Source of the DNA: Glaciecola sp964621345
Lineage (GTDB): Bacteria; Pseudomonadota; Gammaproteobacteria; Enterobacterales; Alteromonadaceae
Direction of reading: 5' to 3'
Assembly (NCBI GenBank): GCA_964621345.1
Contig: CAZUON010000002.1
Location: forward strand, 104,432 to 168,431
DNA: 64,000 nt
Shown here: one piece after another, positions 34,140 through 42,367 of the stretch
How the letters are laid out: the number at the start of each line of letters is the position of its first letter
Numbering within the stretch: the stretch's first letter is position 1
The notes under the pieces: model-generated
What the model was told of the DNA's origin: nothing
Database searches by the model: none
Seen by the model: the letters and a program-made list of their open reading frames with translations, nothing else
Program-made: the position numbers and the translations under genes

Positions 34140-35036
34140 TCAGCCCTGTTCACGCCAATCTTTGAATCGGTCGAGCAAAAACTCAATAGCTAGGCGTGAG
34201 CGAGCCGGCAAAAATTTGCGATTAGCAAAGACTATCCAGGTTGCAATATTTGTTGTCCAAAAAGGCGCTAAGATAGGCGTTAAACTGCCGTCTTGCAGTG
34301 CGTTGTCGTAACTCGATCTTGGCAAATAAGCAATGCCTAAGCCTTTTCGGGCGGCACCTACAATAGAGCGGCCACTGTTAGACCGCCACCGGCCCTTAAC
34401 TCGCACTTCTAAAGGTTGGCCTTTGTCTTGAAACAACCAAGTACCGTTATTAGTGATTAAGCAAGAGTGCTTGCTTAGCGCCGCTGGCGTTAACGGTACG
34501 CCAAATTGCGCGAGATATTCAGGACTTGCGGCTGCTACTAAGGAACGGTCGGTTAATTTGCGCGCGACCAAATTTGAATCACTCAAGCGCCCATAGCGAA
34601 TAGAAAAATCGATTTGGTCCTGGGTGAAATCCACCATACTCGAGTTAAAATTCATATCGATAGATAATTGTGGATGTTGTTGTGTAAACTCCATTAGCAA
34701 TGGCGCTATGTATAATTCTGCAAATTCACCCGATGCCGACACTTTAAGGGTGCCTTTTAAATTAACGCGCTCCTCTAGTACATTATCGTTGGCACTTTCT
34801 AGACCTGCGACTAGTTCCTTACACTGCTGATAATAACGCTCGCCCGCTTCAGTGAGTCTAACTTTGCGCGTGCTACGTACAAATAGTGCTGAGCCCAAGT
34901 GCTGCTCTAGTGTAGACACCTTACGACTAACCTGCGAAACATTCACATTAAGGTGCCGTGCTGCTGATGAAAAGCCTTGAGTTTCAGCCACTGTGACAAA
35001 TTCGATGATCCCTTCAAATGAAAGCATATGACGCAC
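34140..35036 (-). CDS. LysR-family transcriptional regulator
   Basis: A 298-residue regulator with an N-terminal winged helix (GIIEFVTVAETQGFSSAARHL, then SQVSRKVSTLEQHLGSALF) and a C-terminal effector-binding domain. It is divergent from a DJ-1/PfpI-type gene, with a 10-bp inverted repeat between them, so it likely controls that gene and itself. Effector unknown. Stop lies 4 nt from the convergent gene at 34135. Confidence 0.88.
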   Translation of the reverse strand: MRHMLSFEGIIEFVTVAETQGFSSAARHLNVNVSQVSRKVSTLEQHLGSALFVRSTRKVRLTEAGERYYQQCKELVAGLESANDNVLEERVNLKGTLKVSASGEFAELYIAPLLMEFTQQHPQLSIDMNFNSSMVDFTQDQIDFSIRYGRLSDSNLVARKLTDRSLVAAASPEYLAQFGVPLTPAALSKHSCLITNNGTWLFQDKGQPLEVRVKGRWRSNSGRSIVGAARKGLGIAYLPRSSYDNALQDGSLTPILAPFWTTNIATWIVFANRKFLPARSRLAIEFLLDRFKDWREQG

Positions 35037-35057
35037 TATCTTAGTTAAAATGATTTG

Positions 35058-35081
35058 GATTATTGCATATTTGCAATAATC
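35058..35081. promoter_or_regulatory. Inverted repeat in the LysR / DJ-1 intergenic region
   Basis: GATTATTGCA (35058-35067) and TGCAATAATC (35072-35081), a perfect 10-bp inverted repeat with a 4-nt spacer, lies 22 bp upstream of the LysR gene start. It has the interrupted-dyad character of LysR sites and is a good candidate operator for the divergent pair. Confidence 0.6.
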
Positions 35082-35162
35082 ATTTGCGAAATATCGGGAT
35101 TATCTACGAATTAAATCAGTATTAAACTGACTAGACTTAATAAAACAAACACAGGATGAGAC

Positions 35163-35834
35163 ATGAAAAATATTTTAATTTTAGTGACCAATCACGCCAC
35201 ATTAGGCGACACCGATGAAGCAAACGGTACCTATGCGCCGGAATTAACTCATGCTCTACACGCCTTTTTAGATGCTGGTTATAGCTATGAGATTGCCTCA
35301 ATTAATGGCGGAAAGGCACCTTTATACGGTGAAGATGCCGAAGGTGATGACCTCAATGCGGCTATTTTGGCGAATGAAACGTTTCAAAGCAAAATCAGCA
35401 ATACGCTGGTTGCAACCGAGCTAGATGCTAACGATTTTGACGCAGTATTTTATCCTGGTGGCTTTGGTTTATTATCAGACTTAGCACAAAATGAAGGCGT
35501 TGCGATGCTTAGCGCAACAATCTATGAGAAAGGCGCCGTTGTGGGCGCGGTCTGTCACGGACCAGCAGGTCTATTACCGATTAAATTATCCAATGGCAAA
35601 TATTTGCTTGAAGATCTTGAAGTAACCGGCTTCACCCGCGAAGAAGAGGTAGACTTTGGCACCATCGAAAACATTCCGTATTTGCTTGAGGAATCGCTAA
35701 CGCGCAAGGCCGCAAAATATACCAAAGTAAAACCTTGGGGCGTACATATTGTAGAACAAGACCGAGTTATCACCGGACAAAACCCAGCATCTGCCGCGGC
35801 AGTAGGGAAAGCGATGGTAGCTAAATTGAGTTAG
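35163..35834 (+). CDS. DJ-1/PfpI-family protein (type 1 glutamine amidotransferase-like)
   Basis: A 223-residue protein. The nucleophile elbow AVCHGPAGLL holds the family Cys, with the acidic residue in FYPGGFG upstream, matching the Hsp31/HchA-like branch that acts as glyoxalase III, deglycase or chaperone. It probably handles reactive carbonyl stress, but the activity cannot be fixed from sequence. The gene is divergent from a LysR regulator. Confidence 0.86.
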   Translation: MKNILILVTNHATLGDTDEANGTYAPELTHALHAFLDAGYSYEIASINGGKAPLYGEDAEGDDLNAAILANETFQSKISNTLVATELDANDFDAVFYPGGFGLLSDLAQNEGVAMLSATIYEKGAVVGAVCHGPAGLLPIKLSNGKYLLEDLEVTGFTREEEVDFGTIENIPYLLEESLTRKAAKYTKVKPWGVHIVEQDRVITGQNPASAAAVGKAMVAKLS

Positions 35835-36218
35835 GGTTTAGCTGTATAAATATGTGGCTTACATCGAAAGCCTGCGGACAAAGGCAGGCGTCGGTGTTAT
35901 CACCTAAATCTAGCGTTACTCCCAAGTCAAACCACCGTCATTTCCAACTCAAACCACCGTCATTTCCAACTTGATTGGAAATCTCCCATATCGATGCTCA
36001 GGGCGTGAGACCCTGATTTTCAGGGGGATGGCGATGTTTTACGCACGCGGTTAATGAATAGCTCGTGTATTTTTTTGTTAATAACAAGCAAGTTTACTGG
36101 CACAACTCGATATTTATACTATGCTCTAACAAATTTTTGCAGTATACTTCGCGACCGCAATTTTAATACTTACGTTTCAACGCGTATTTTAAAACAACAT
36201 CAACTAACGGAGCACTCA
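35835..36218. other. Intergenic region upstream of rpoZ
   Basis: 384 bp with no gene. It holds a REP-like palindrome with duplicated half (35927-35987) and, further on, the rpoZ leader. The frame open upstream of rpoZ from 36054 shows no protein features. Confidence 0.6.
35927..35987. repeat. REP-like palindrome with a duplicated half unit
   Basis: Two tandem 22-bp units (35927-35948, 35949-35970) starting TCAAACCACCGTCATTT, the second running into a hairpin ATTTCCAA (35962-35969)/TTGGAAAT (35975-35982). The repeated unit carries one arm and the CCGTC flank only, the same half-element duplication as at 12.3 kb. Confidence 0.7.
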
Positions 36219-36491
36219 ATGGCACGTGTAACAGTAGAAGACGCAGTAGACAAGATCGGTAACCGATTTGATTTGGTGTTAGTAGCCGCACGTCGCGCTC
36301 GTCAAATTGCCACAGAAGGTAAAGACCCTCTAGTTGAAATGGGTAACGACAAGCCTACTGTTGTATCACTTCGCGAAATTGAATTAGGTTTAGTCACCGC
36401 TGAAACCGTTCAAGCAACTGATTTACAAGATCAGCGCGAACAAGAAGCGGCAGAGTTTGCTTCCGTAGCGAGCATTTTGCAAAACAGCTAA
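36219..36491 (+). CDS. rpoZ: RNA polymerase omega subunit
   Basis: A 90-residue protein starting MARVTVEDAVDKIGNRFDLV, the standard omega N-terminus, with the AARRARQI helix that wraps the beta' C-terminus. GGAG lies 6 nt upstream of ATG 36219, which decides this start over longer frames. A terminator-like hairpin follows before spoT. Confidence 0.96.
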   Translation: MARVTVEDAVDKIGNRFDLVLVAARRARQIATEGKDPLVEMGNDKPTVVSLREIELGLVTAETVQATDLQDQREQEAAEFASVASILQNS

Positions 36492-36546
36492 AGGTGTTTG
36501 CTACTTAGCTGTAGCGACAACTTACAGACTGTGAATAAATAAATCC

Positions 36547-36572
36547 AAACGCCGATGAAAATCGGCGTTTTT
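36547..36572 (+). terminator. Terminator or attenuator between rpoZ and spoT
   Basis: Stem AAACGCCGAT (36547-36556), GAAA tetraloop, ATCGGCGTTT (36561-36570) with further T. It lies 60 nt upstream of spoT, so it may limit read-through from rpoZ or mean that spoT has its own promoter. Confidence 0.8.
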
Positions 36573-36634
36573 GCGTTTGCATGTTGGCAAAATAACCGTA
36601 TTCTTACTCCATTGATAAATAATAAAGAAAGTAC

Positions 36635-38746
36635 GTGTATCTTTTCGAAGGTTTAAAAGCAAAAATAAGTAGTTACTTATCCGCAGAGCAAGTGGAATAT
36701 GTGCAAGCGGCCTACGTACTTGCGCGCGACGCACACGAGGGGCAAACGCGCTCAAGTGGCGATCCTTACATAACCCATCCTGTGGCCGTAAGCGGTATTT
36801 TGGCCGACATGCGCCTCGACTACGAAACCTTGATGGCGGCCTTGCTGCACGATGTAATAGAAGACACCGAATATTCAAAAGATGATTTATCTTTAGCCTT
36901 TGGCGACACCGTTGCCGAGTTAGTCGAAGGGGTCAGTAAATTAGATAAACTGAAGTTTGGTAGTAAACAAGAGGCGCAGGCCGAAAACTTCAGAAAAATG
37001 CTTATGGCGATGGTGCAAGACATTCGCGTAATATTAATAAAGCTTGCGGATCGCACTCACAACATGCGTACTCTAGGGTCATTGCGCCCTGATAAGCGCC
37101 GTCGAATCGCCCTAGAAACTCTCGAGATTTACGCCCCCCTCGCCCATCGATTGGGTATCCATGATATTAAAAATGAACTAGAGAACTTAGGGTTTCAGGC
37201 GATGTACCCGATGCGCCACCGAGCGCTTAAATCTGCTGTGTCACAGGCTCGGGGAAACCGTAAAGAAGTGATAGAAAAGACTCGTCAAGAACTTGAAAGT
37301 AAGCTCGGTGAATTTGCAATAAGCGGGCGTGTGGTTGGCCGAGAAAAACACTTATATTCCATTTATCGCAAAATGAAAAATAAAGAATTGTCGTTTACCG
37401 AGGTGATGGATATTTACGGATTTAGGGTCATTGTTGATGCAATCGACAATTGCTATCGCGTGCTTGGTGCAACTCATGGCTTGTACAAACCCATTGAGAA
37501 CCGTTTTAAAGACTATATTGCCATACCCCGCTCCAACGGTTACCAATCTTTGCATACGTCTTTAATTGGTCCTCACGGTATTCCGGTTGAGATTCAGATT
37601 CGTACTGAAGAAATGGACCATATGGCAGACAAAGGGGTTGCCGCACATTGGTTGTACAAAGAGACTGACGACCGCGGCACCACCGCGCAACTGCGGGCAA
37701 ATCAGTGGATGCAATCGGTCATAGAGTTGCAGCAACGTTCATCAAGCTCTGCTGAATTTATTGAAAGTGTGAAATCAGACCTCTTCCCCGATGAAATCTA
37801 CGTGTTTACGCCAAAGGGAAAAATCATCGAATTACCGATGGGGGCAAGTGCGGTAGATTTTGCTTATGCGGTGCATTCTGATGTAGGAAATACTTGTGTG
37901 GGCGCGAGGGTCGATCATCGTAACTTCCCGCTACACAAACCTTTGGAAAACGGCCAAAGTGTAGAGGTCATCACCTCACCACGTGCTAAACCCAATGCAA
38001 ATTGGCTGAACTTTGTGGTCAGTGCGAGAGCGCGCTCTAATATTCGCCACTACCTCAAACGCCAACAGGCACACGATGCAACCAACATGGGTAACCGATT
38101 GCTACGCCATGCCCTTGGTACGATTAAGCTCGATGAGATAGCAGAAAAAGATATCGAGAGAGTCGTGGCCGAAACTAAGTATCAGAGCTTTGATGAACTC
38201 TTAGCAAATATTGGTATGGGCAACGAAATAAGTGCGATGATCGCACGGCGCTTAGTTGGTGAAAACACTGAAATACCTGAGAAGAAAGGTAACGTCGCAA
38301 TCAAGGGAACGGAAGGCCTAATGGTCCACTTCTCGCGATGTTGCCATCCTATTCCCGATGATGAAATTGTTGCCATATTAAGCCCTGGACGAGGTGTGGT
38401 TATTCACCAAACCGGTTGTACTAATATTCGCAAACTTAGTCGCGAGGAGCCTAATCGGGTGTTACCAATGCTCTGGGATGACGAGGCACAAGGTGACTTT
38501 AAAGCGTCTATTCGTATTGAATTGATTAATCGTCAAGGTACGCTTGCTGCGCTCACTGCCGCCATTGCAAGTTGTAATTCGAGTATCATAAATTTGCAAA
38601 CAGAAGACCGGGAAGACAATCATTACGTAATAGACGTAGAACTGACCACGCAAAATCGTATTCATTTGGCGAACATTATTCGCAAAATACGTGCGTTACC
38701 CGATCTGCAAAATATATCCCGTCATAGTCAATATAAGCCAAAATAG
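36635..38746 (+). CDS. spoT: Bifunctional (p)ppGpp synthetase/hydrolase SpoT
   Basis: A 703-residue RelA/SpoT protein. The N-terminal HD hydrolase is intact (HDVIEDT, HD at 72-73; RTHNMRTLGSLRPDKRRRIA). The synthetase region is close to the E. coli form (YGFRVIVD, KDYIAIPRSNGYQSLHTS, EIQIRTEEMD). TGS, zinc-finger-like (FSRCCHPIPDDE) and ACT (RIELINRQGTLAALTAAI) domains follow. The start is GTG 36635 (MYLFEGL..., aligned with E. coli MYLFESL). It makes and degrades the alarmone under starvation. Confidence 0.96.
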   Translation: MYLFEGLKAKISSYLSAEQVEYVQAAYVLARDAHEGQTRSSGDPYITHPVAVSGILADMRLDYETLMAALLHDVIEDTEYSKDDLSLAFGDTVAELVEGVSKLDKLKFGSKQEAQAENFRKMLMAMVQDIRVILIKLADRTHNMRTLGSLRPDKRRRIALETLEIYAPLAHRLGIHDIKNELENLGFQAMYPMRHRALKSAVSQARGNRKEVIEKTRQELESKLGEFAISGRVVGREKHLYSIYRKMKNKELSFTEVMDIYGFRVIVDAIDNCYRVLGATHGLYKPIENRFKDYIAIPRSNGYQSLHTSLIGPHGIPVEIQIRTEEMDHMADKGVAAHWLYKETDDRGTTAQLRANQWMQSVIELQQRSSSSAEFIESVKSDLFPDEIYVFTPKGKIIELPMGASAVDFAYAVHSDVGNTCVGARVDHRNFPLHKPLENGQSVEVITSPRAKPNANWLNFVVSARARSNIRHYLKRQQAHDATNMGNRLLRHALGTIKLDEIAEKDIERVVAETKYQSFDELLANIGMGNEISAMIARRLVGENTEIPEKKGNVAIKGTEGLMVHFSRCCHPIPDDEIVAILSPGRGVVIHQTGCTNIRKLSREEPNRVLPMLWDDEAQGDFKASIRIELINRQGTLAALTAAIASCNSSIINLQTEDREDNHYVIDVELTTQNRIHLANIIRKIRALPDLQNISRHSQYKPK

Positions 38747-38769
38747 CGGGTCAAACTAAAGGAATTATC

Positions 38770-39156
38770 ATGTCAAAATCAATTATTCAGACCAGCGATG
38801 CCCCTGAGGCAATTGGTACCTATAGCCAAGCGGTCAAGGCAGGTAATACGGTATATTTGTCAGGGCAAATTCCGCTTGTTCCGAGTACGATGGAGCTAGT
38901 TTCGCAAGATTTTGAAGCCCAAGCAGTGCAGGTTTTTGAGAATATTCAAGCGGTTGTAAAGGCTGCCGGTGGGAGCATGTCTAACCTTGTTAAGATTAAT
39001 ATTTTCTTAACGGATTTAGGACAGTTTGCAAAGGTTAATGAAGTGATGGCGCGTTATTTTACCCAACCCTATCCTGCTCGCGCTGCGGTACAAGTGAGTG
39101 CCTTACCAAAAGCGGTACAAATTGAAATTGATGGCGTGATGGTACTACCTGAATAA
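38770..39156 (+). CDS. ridA: RidA-family enamine/imine deaminase
   Basis: A 128-residue protein of the YjgF/RidA family. It has the typical APEAIGTYSQAVKAG N-terminus, and the signature with the catalytic Arg appears as PARAAVQVSALPK. It hydrolyses reactive enamines and imines released by PLP enzymes. It follows spoT by 23 nt, probably in one transcript. Confidence 0.95.
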   Translation: MSKSIIQTSDAPEAIGTYSQAVKAGNTVYLSGQIPLVPSTMELVSQDFEAQAVQVFENIQAVVKAAGGSMSNLVKINIFLTDLGQFAKVNEVMARYFTQPYPARAAVQVSALPKAVQIEIDGVMVLPE

Positions 39157-39164
39157 AACTAGAT

Positions 39165-39184
39165 AAAAGTAAGTACTTACTTTT
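39165..39184. terminator. 20-bp perfect palindrome between ridA and trmH
   Basis: AAAAGTAAGT directly abuts ACTTACTTTT, with two further T residues. The absence of a loop and the AT content make it a weak terminator candidate; an operator is also possible. Confidence 0.35.
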
Positions 39185-39201
39185 TTATAAAGGGTTTGAT
39201 G

Positions 39202-39891
39202 ATGCAACAGTGCATGACAAAGGACCGCTACGAAAAAATCAATGAGGTGCTGAATAAACGCCAAAGCGATTTGACTTTGTTGCTTGAGGAAGTGCATAAA
39301 CCGCACAATGTGAGCGCGGTTTATCGTAGCGCAGATGCTGTCGGTATCCACAAAATCCATGCGGTATGGCGACAACATGAAGATTTACGCAAAGGCACCG
39401 CAATGGGAAGCCAGATTTGGGTAAACACCGAAGTGCACGATACCTTACCTAGCGCGATAGAGCATTTGCACAAACAAAAAATGCAAGTACTGGTCACGCA
39501 CTTAGATGACAACGCCGTTGACTTTCGAGAGATAGATTACACCCTTCCTACCGCGATTTTATTAGGGCAAGAAAAAACCGGTGCGACTAAGCAGGCTATT
39601 GAAATGGCCGATCATTCAATTGTGGTGCCCATGGTGGGTATGGTGCAATCGCTAAATGTGTCGGTGGCAGCGGCGCTAATTTTATACGAAGCTCAACGCC
39701 AACGCGAGGCAGCGAATATGTATAAAAACGCCTCTGTAAGCGAGCAAGATGCACAAGAAATGCTATTTGCTGGTGGTTTTCCACTTATTTACAAAGAGTG
39801 TATTCGCCGTGGTCTGCCGTTTCCGTACATCGATGAAGACGGCTGTATTCAAGCGTCTGAACAGTGGTGGAATACCCTGCAATATTCTTAG
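39202..39891 (+). CDS. trmH: tRNA (guanosine-18-2'-O)-methyltransferase TrmH
   Basis: About 229 residues. A SPOUT-family methylase that modifies G18 in the D-loop. Motif 1 HKPHNVSAVYRSADAVG, motif 2 ILLGQEKTGAT and motif 3 VPMVGMVQSLNVSVAAALILYEA are intact, and the C-terminal helical extension is present. The start is uncertain: TTG 39196, ATG 39199, ATG 39202 or ATG 39214 are in frame. I used 39202 (AGGG 7 nt upstream); E. coli TrmH aligns best from 39214. Confidence 0.93.
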   Translation: MQQCMTKDRYEKINEVLNKRQSDLTLLLEEVHKPHNVSAVYRSADAVGIHKIHAVWRQHEDLRKGTAMGSQIWVNTEVHDTLPSAIEHLHKQKMQVLVTHLDDNAVDFREIDYTLPTAILLGQEKTGATKQAIEMADHSIVVPMVGMVQSLNVSVAAALILYEAQRQREAANMYKNASVSEQDAQEMLFAGGFPLIYKECIRRGLPFPYIDEDGCIQASEQWWNTLQYS

Positions 39892-40034
39892 TTACCATGG
39901 TTAATGTGCTAAAAAGTGGTGTTTAATTTTATTACTAAAAATAGTATCGCTAAAAAAATTAGTCACTCTCGAAATTAATCTAAAGGAACCTCGGTCTAGT
40001 ATGTTCTACATACTAATAAGCAACAGGACACCTC

Positions 40035-40670
40035 ATGAAAATTAAAATAATCAGCCTTTTCAGCGCTTTTTTTGTACTGCTATCGCTTCCCGCACTTGCA
40101 CTAGACCGTACTCAAATTGCAGAAAATGCACAAGATGTTACGCCCATACTCAATGGAACTAGCGTGCCAAATGTGATGGTAAAAACTGCCGAAGGCTCAC
40201 CGCTTAGCTTACCCGCATTACTGATGGAAAAGCCGAGCGTAATTGTATTTTACCGCGGCGGCTGGTGCCCTTACTGCTCACGCCAATTAGCTGAGCTAAA
40301 AGATATAGAGCAAGAGTTGGTCGATGAAGGTTATCAAATTATTGCGATTTCACCGGAAACGCCAGAAAAGCTACAAGCGCAAAAACTGCAAACCGAATTT
40401 GCAGCGCAGTTGATATCAGATGCAGATTTAAATGCGATAAAAAACTTCGGTATTGGATTTTACGTGCCAAATGATACACGTAATTTATATAAAGACCGTA
40501 TGCAGGTTGAGTTGACTGCAGATAAAAGCGATAGAGCAGTATTGCCGGCTCCCGCGATTTTTATTACTGATACAAGTGGCACGGTGGTATTTAGTTACGT
40601 CAATCCTGATTTTAAAGTCAGACCTTCTGCTGCATTAGTGCTAAGTGCAGCGAAACTAGTGAAGCAGTAA
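40035..40670 (+). CDS. Exported peroxiredoxin-like (AhpC/TSA family) protein
   Basis: A 211-residue protein with a signal peptide (cleavage near ALA, about residue 22) and a thioredoxin fold. The active site is FYRGGWCPYCSRQL, where Cys-Pro-Tyr-Cys replaces the usual peroxiredoxin PXXXT/SXXC setting, so it may act as a thiol peroxidase or oxidoreductase of the peroxiredoxin-like family. Probably periplasmic. Followed by a strong terminator shared with the convergent isocitrate dehydrogenase gene. Confidence 0.82.
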   Translation: MKIKIISLFSAFFVLLSLPALALDRTQIAENAQDVTPILNGTSVPNVMVKTAEGSPLSLPALLMEKPSVIVFYRGGWCPYCSRQLAELKDIEQELVDEGYQIIAISPETPEKLQAQKLQTEFAAQLISDADLNAIKNFGIGFYVPNDTRNLYKDRMQVELTADKSDRAVLPAPAIFITDTSGTVVFSYVNPDFKVRPSAALVLSAAKLVKQ

Positions 40671-40698
40671 ACGAGTTCGTTATACCGAAAGCGTACAT

Positions 40699-40738
40699 AA
40701 AGCAGCGCTTGCCATTAGGCAGTCGCTGCTTTTTTTTT
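40699..40738. terminator. Terminator between convergent genes
   Basis: Outer stem AAAGCAGCG (40699-40707) / CGCTGCTTT (40724-40732), with an inner TTGCC/GGCA pairing, and a long T run. On the minus strand the A run gives a T tract too, so it can serve both genes. Confidence 0.8.
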
Positions 40739-40749
40739 AAAATTAATGC

Positions 40750-42192
40750 CTAACCATGCACCGCTGCGTAACCGGGCTCACCGTTAAAGTTGTAAAGGTT
40801 TTCAGTTTTTACCACGTCAAAACCCTCATCATGCAAACGCGTTTGTAATGCTAATACTTCGCTAAAATCTAGGGCCATATCTTGTGACATAAAACGACAG
40901 CGCCAATGGTCAACGCAAAAGGTTTCCGAGAAACCTTGAGGCCACACTTTTACGCCGCGATTCGTAATTAATTGCAATGTTAGTTGTTCGCTTCCGTAGC
41001 CCTTGAGCTTCTCCCCTAAATCTTGCGGGACGCCGTCCTGCCACTGTAAAAAAATGTCTATCCCCACGAGCTGTTTCGCGCAAGGAGTTTTATGACCGAC
41101 CTCAGGCAATACCAATGGCTGACTGTTGCCATAATGTGGCGCTGCAAGGTGTTCAGGGCCTTGCCCCAATCGTTCAATCACCGCTTGTGCGAACTCCGTT
41201 GTACCAAGCAGGGCTTTACTTTGGCCTTCTTTGTACACGTCTGCGGTATGCATGCCTTGCTCTAGGGCAACTAGCCACGCATTGTGAATGTTCTGGGCTA
41301 CCTCACTTTGACCAATGTGAACTAGCATTTGAATCGCACCATGCAACAAGCCTGAGGGGTTCGCTACATTCTGCCCGGCTAAATCGGGCGCTGACCCGTG
41401 AATAGCCTCAAACATAGCGCATTGATCACCAATGTTTGAAGAGCCAGCCATGCCCACTGAGCCTGCTATTTGTGCAGCCACATCTGAAATGATATCGCCG
41501 TATAAGTTAGGCATTACAATGACATCAAAATCTTCTGGCGTATCGGCTACTCTTGCCGCACCAATATCTACAATCATACTGTCGTGTTGAATATCGGGAT
41601 ATTCTTTAGCGATGTCTTTAAATACCTGATGAAATAAACCGTCGGTAAGTTTCATGATGTTGTCTTTGACAAAGCAGGTCACACGTTTGCGTTGTTGCTG
41701 TTTGGCATACTCAAACGCATAACGTACGATGCGCTCACATCCCGGGCGCGTAATCAGTTTTAAACATTGAAACACCTCTTCGGTCTGGCGGTGCTCAATC
41801 CCAGCGTAAAGGTCTTCTTCGTTTTCTCGAATAATGACTAAGTTCATGTCGGGGTGTTTTGTCTTTACAAAGGGCGCATAGGATATGCATGGGCGCACAT
41901 TGGCATATAAGCCCAGAGCCTTACGCATGCTTACATTTAAGCTTTTGTAACCGCCTCCTTGTGGCGTAGTAATAGGGGCTTTTAAGAATACTTTTGTTTT
42001 GCGCAGTGAATCCCATGCATCGTCGTCTATACCGTTAGTGTGTCCGCTTAAGTACACTTTTTCACCAATTTCGATGGTTTCTACCGCGATTTGCGCACCT
42101 GCTGCGTCAAGGATGTCGAGGGTGGCCTGCATAATTGAGGGGCCAATGCCGTCTCCATAGGCGACAGTAATAGGGGTCTTTGCGTGGGTCAT
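40750..42192 (-). CDS. icd: NADP-dependent isocitrate dehydrogenase, Thermus/Rickettsia type with C-terminal extension
   Basis: A 480-residue enzyme (isocitrate to 2-oxoglutarate). The core dehydrogenase (1-335) has the substrate-binding KSLNVSMRKALGLYANVRPC, NEEDLYAGIEH, metal-binding NLYGDIISD and the coenzyme region GSAPDLAGQNVANP. A further 140 residues (about 340-480) form the extra domain seen in Thermus thermophilus and Rickettsia IDHs but absent from E. coli Icd (416 aa). GGAG lies 5 nt before the ATG. It is divergent from a LysR gene. Confidence 0.85.
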   Translation of the reverse strand: MTHAKTPITVAYGDGIGPSIMQATLDILDAAGAQIAVETIEIGEKVYLSGHTNGIDDDAWDSLRKTKVFLKAPITTPQGGGYKSLNVSMRKALGLYANVRPCISYAPFVKTKHPDMNLVIIRENEEDLYAGIEHRQTEEVFQCLKLITRPGCERIVRYAFEYAKQQQRKRVTCFVKDNIMKLTDGLFHQVFKDIAKEYPDIQHDSMIVDIGAARVADTPEDFDVIVMPNLYGDIISDVAAQIAGSVGMAGSSNIGDQCAMFEAIHGSAPDLAGQNVANPSGLLHGAIQMLVHIGQSEVAQNIHNAWLVALEQGMHTADVYKEGQSKALLGTTEFAQAVIERLGQGPEHLAAPHYGNSQPLVLPEVGHKTPCAKQLVGIDIFLQWQDGVPQDLGEKLKGYGSEQLTLQLITNRGVKVWPQGFSETFCVDHWRCRFMSQDMALDFSEVLALQTRLHDEGFDVVKTENLYNFNGEPGYAAVHG

Positions 42193-42279
42193 AAAAGCTC
42201 CGTTAGCTATTTAAGTGGTTATGTGTTGTGAAAGCGAATACCAAAAAGGTCTGATCTTTCAGCGCTTAAGCATAAATTT

Positions 42280-42339
42280 AGGAGGATTGTAATGAGATAT
42301 GTAATTTGTGATAATCGATTTAAACCTGATTATACATAG
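42280..42339 (+). other. 15-codon leader ORF with a perfect Shine-Dalgarno
   Basis: AGGAGG (42280-42285) lies 6 nt before ATG 42292; 15 codons (M-R-Y-V-I-C-D-N-R-F-K-P-D-Y-T) end at TAG 42337-42339, 28 nt before the LysR gene start. It may be a leader peptide or may only help load ribosomes; chance is possible. Confidence 0.35.
42311..42333. promoter_or_regulatory. LysR-type interrupted dyad upstream of icd / lysR
   Basis: ATAATC (42311-42316), 11 nt, GATTAT (42328-42333): an interrupted palindrome of the spacing usual for LysR sites, in the region between the divergent genes. Confidence 0.45.
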
Positions 42340-42367
42340 ATTATAGTAGATACATGGTCGCAAACTT

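Noticed and set aside
36054..36218. 55-residue extension of RpoZ
   Set aside because: Omega begins MARVTVEDAV in the family and has GGAG before ATG 36219.
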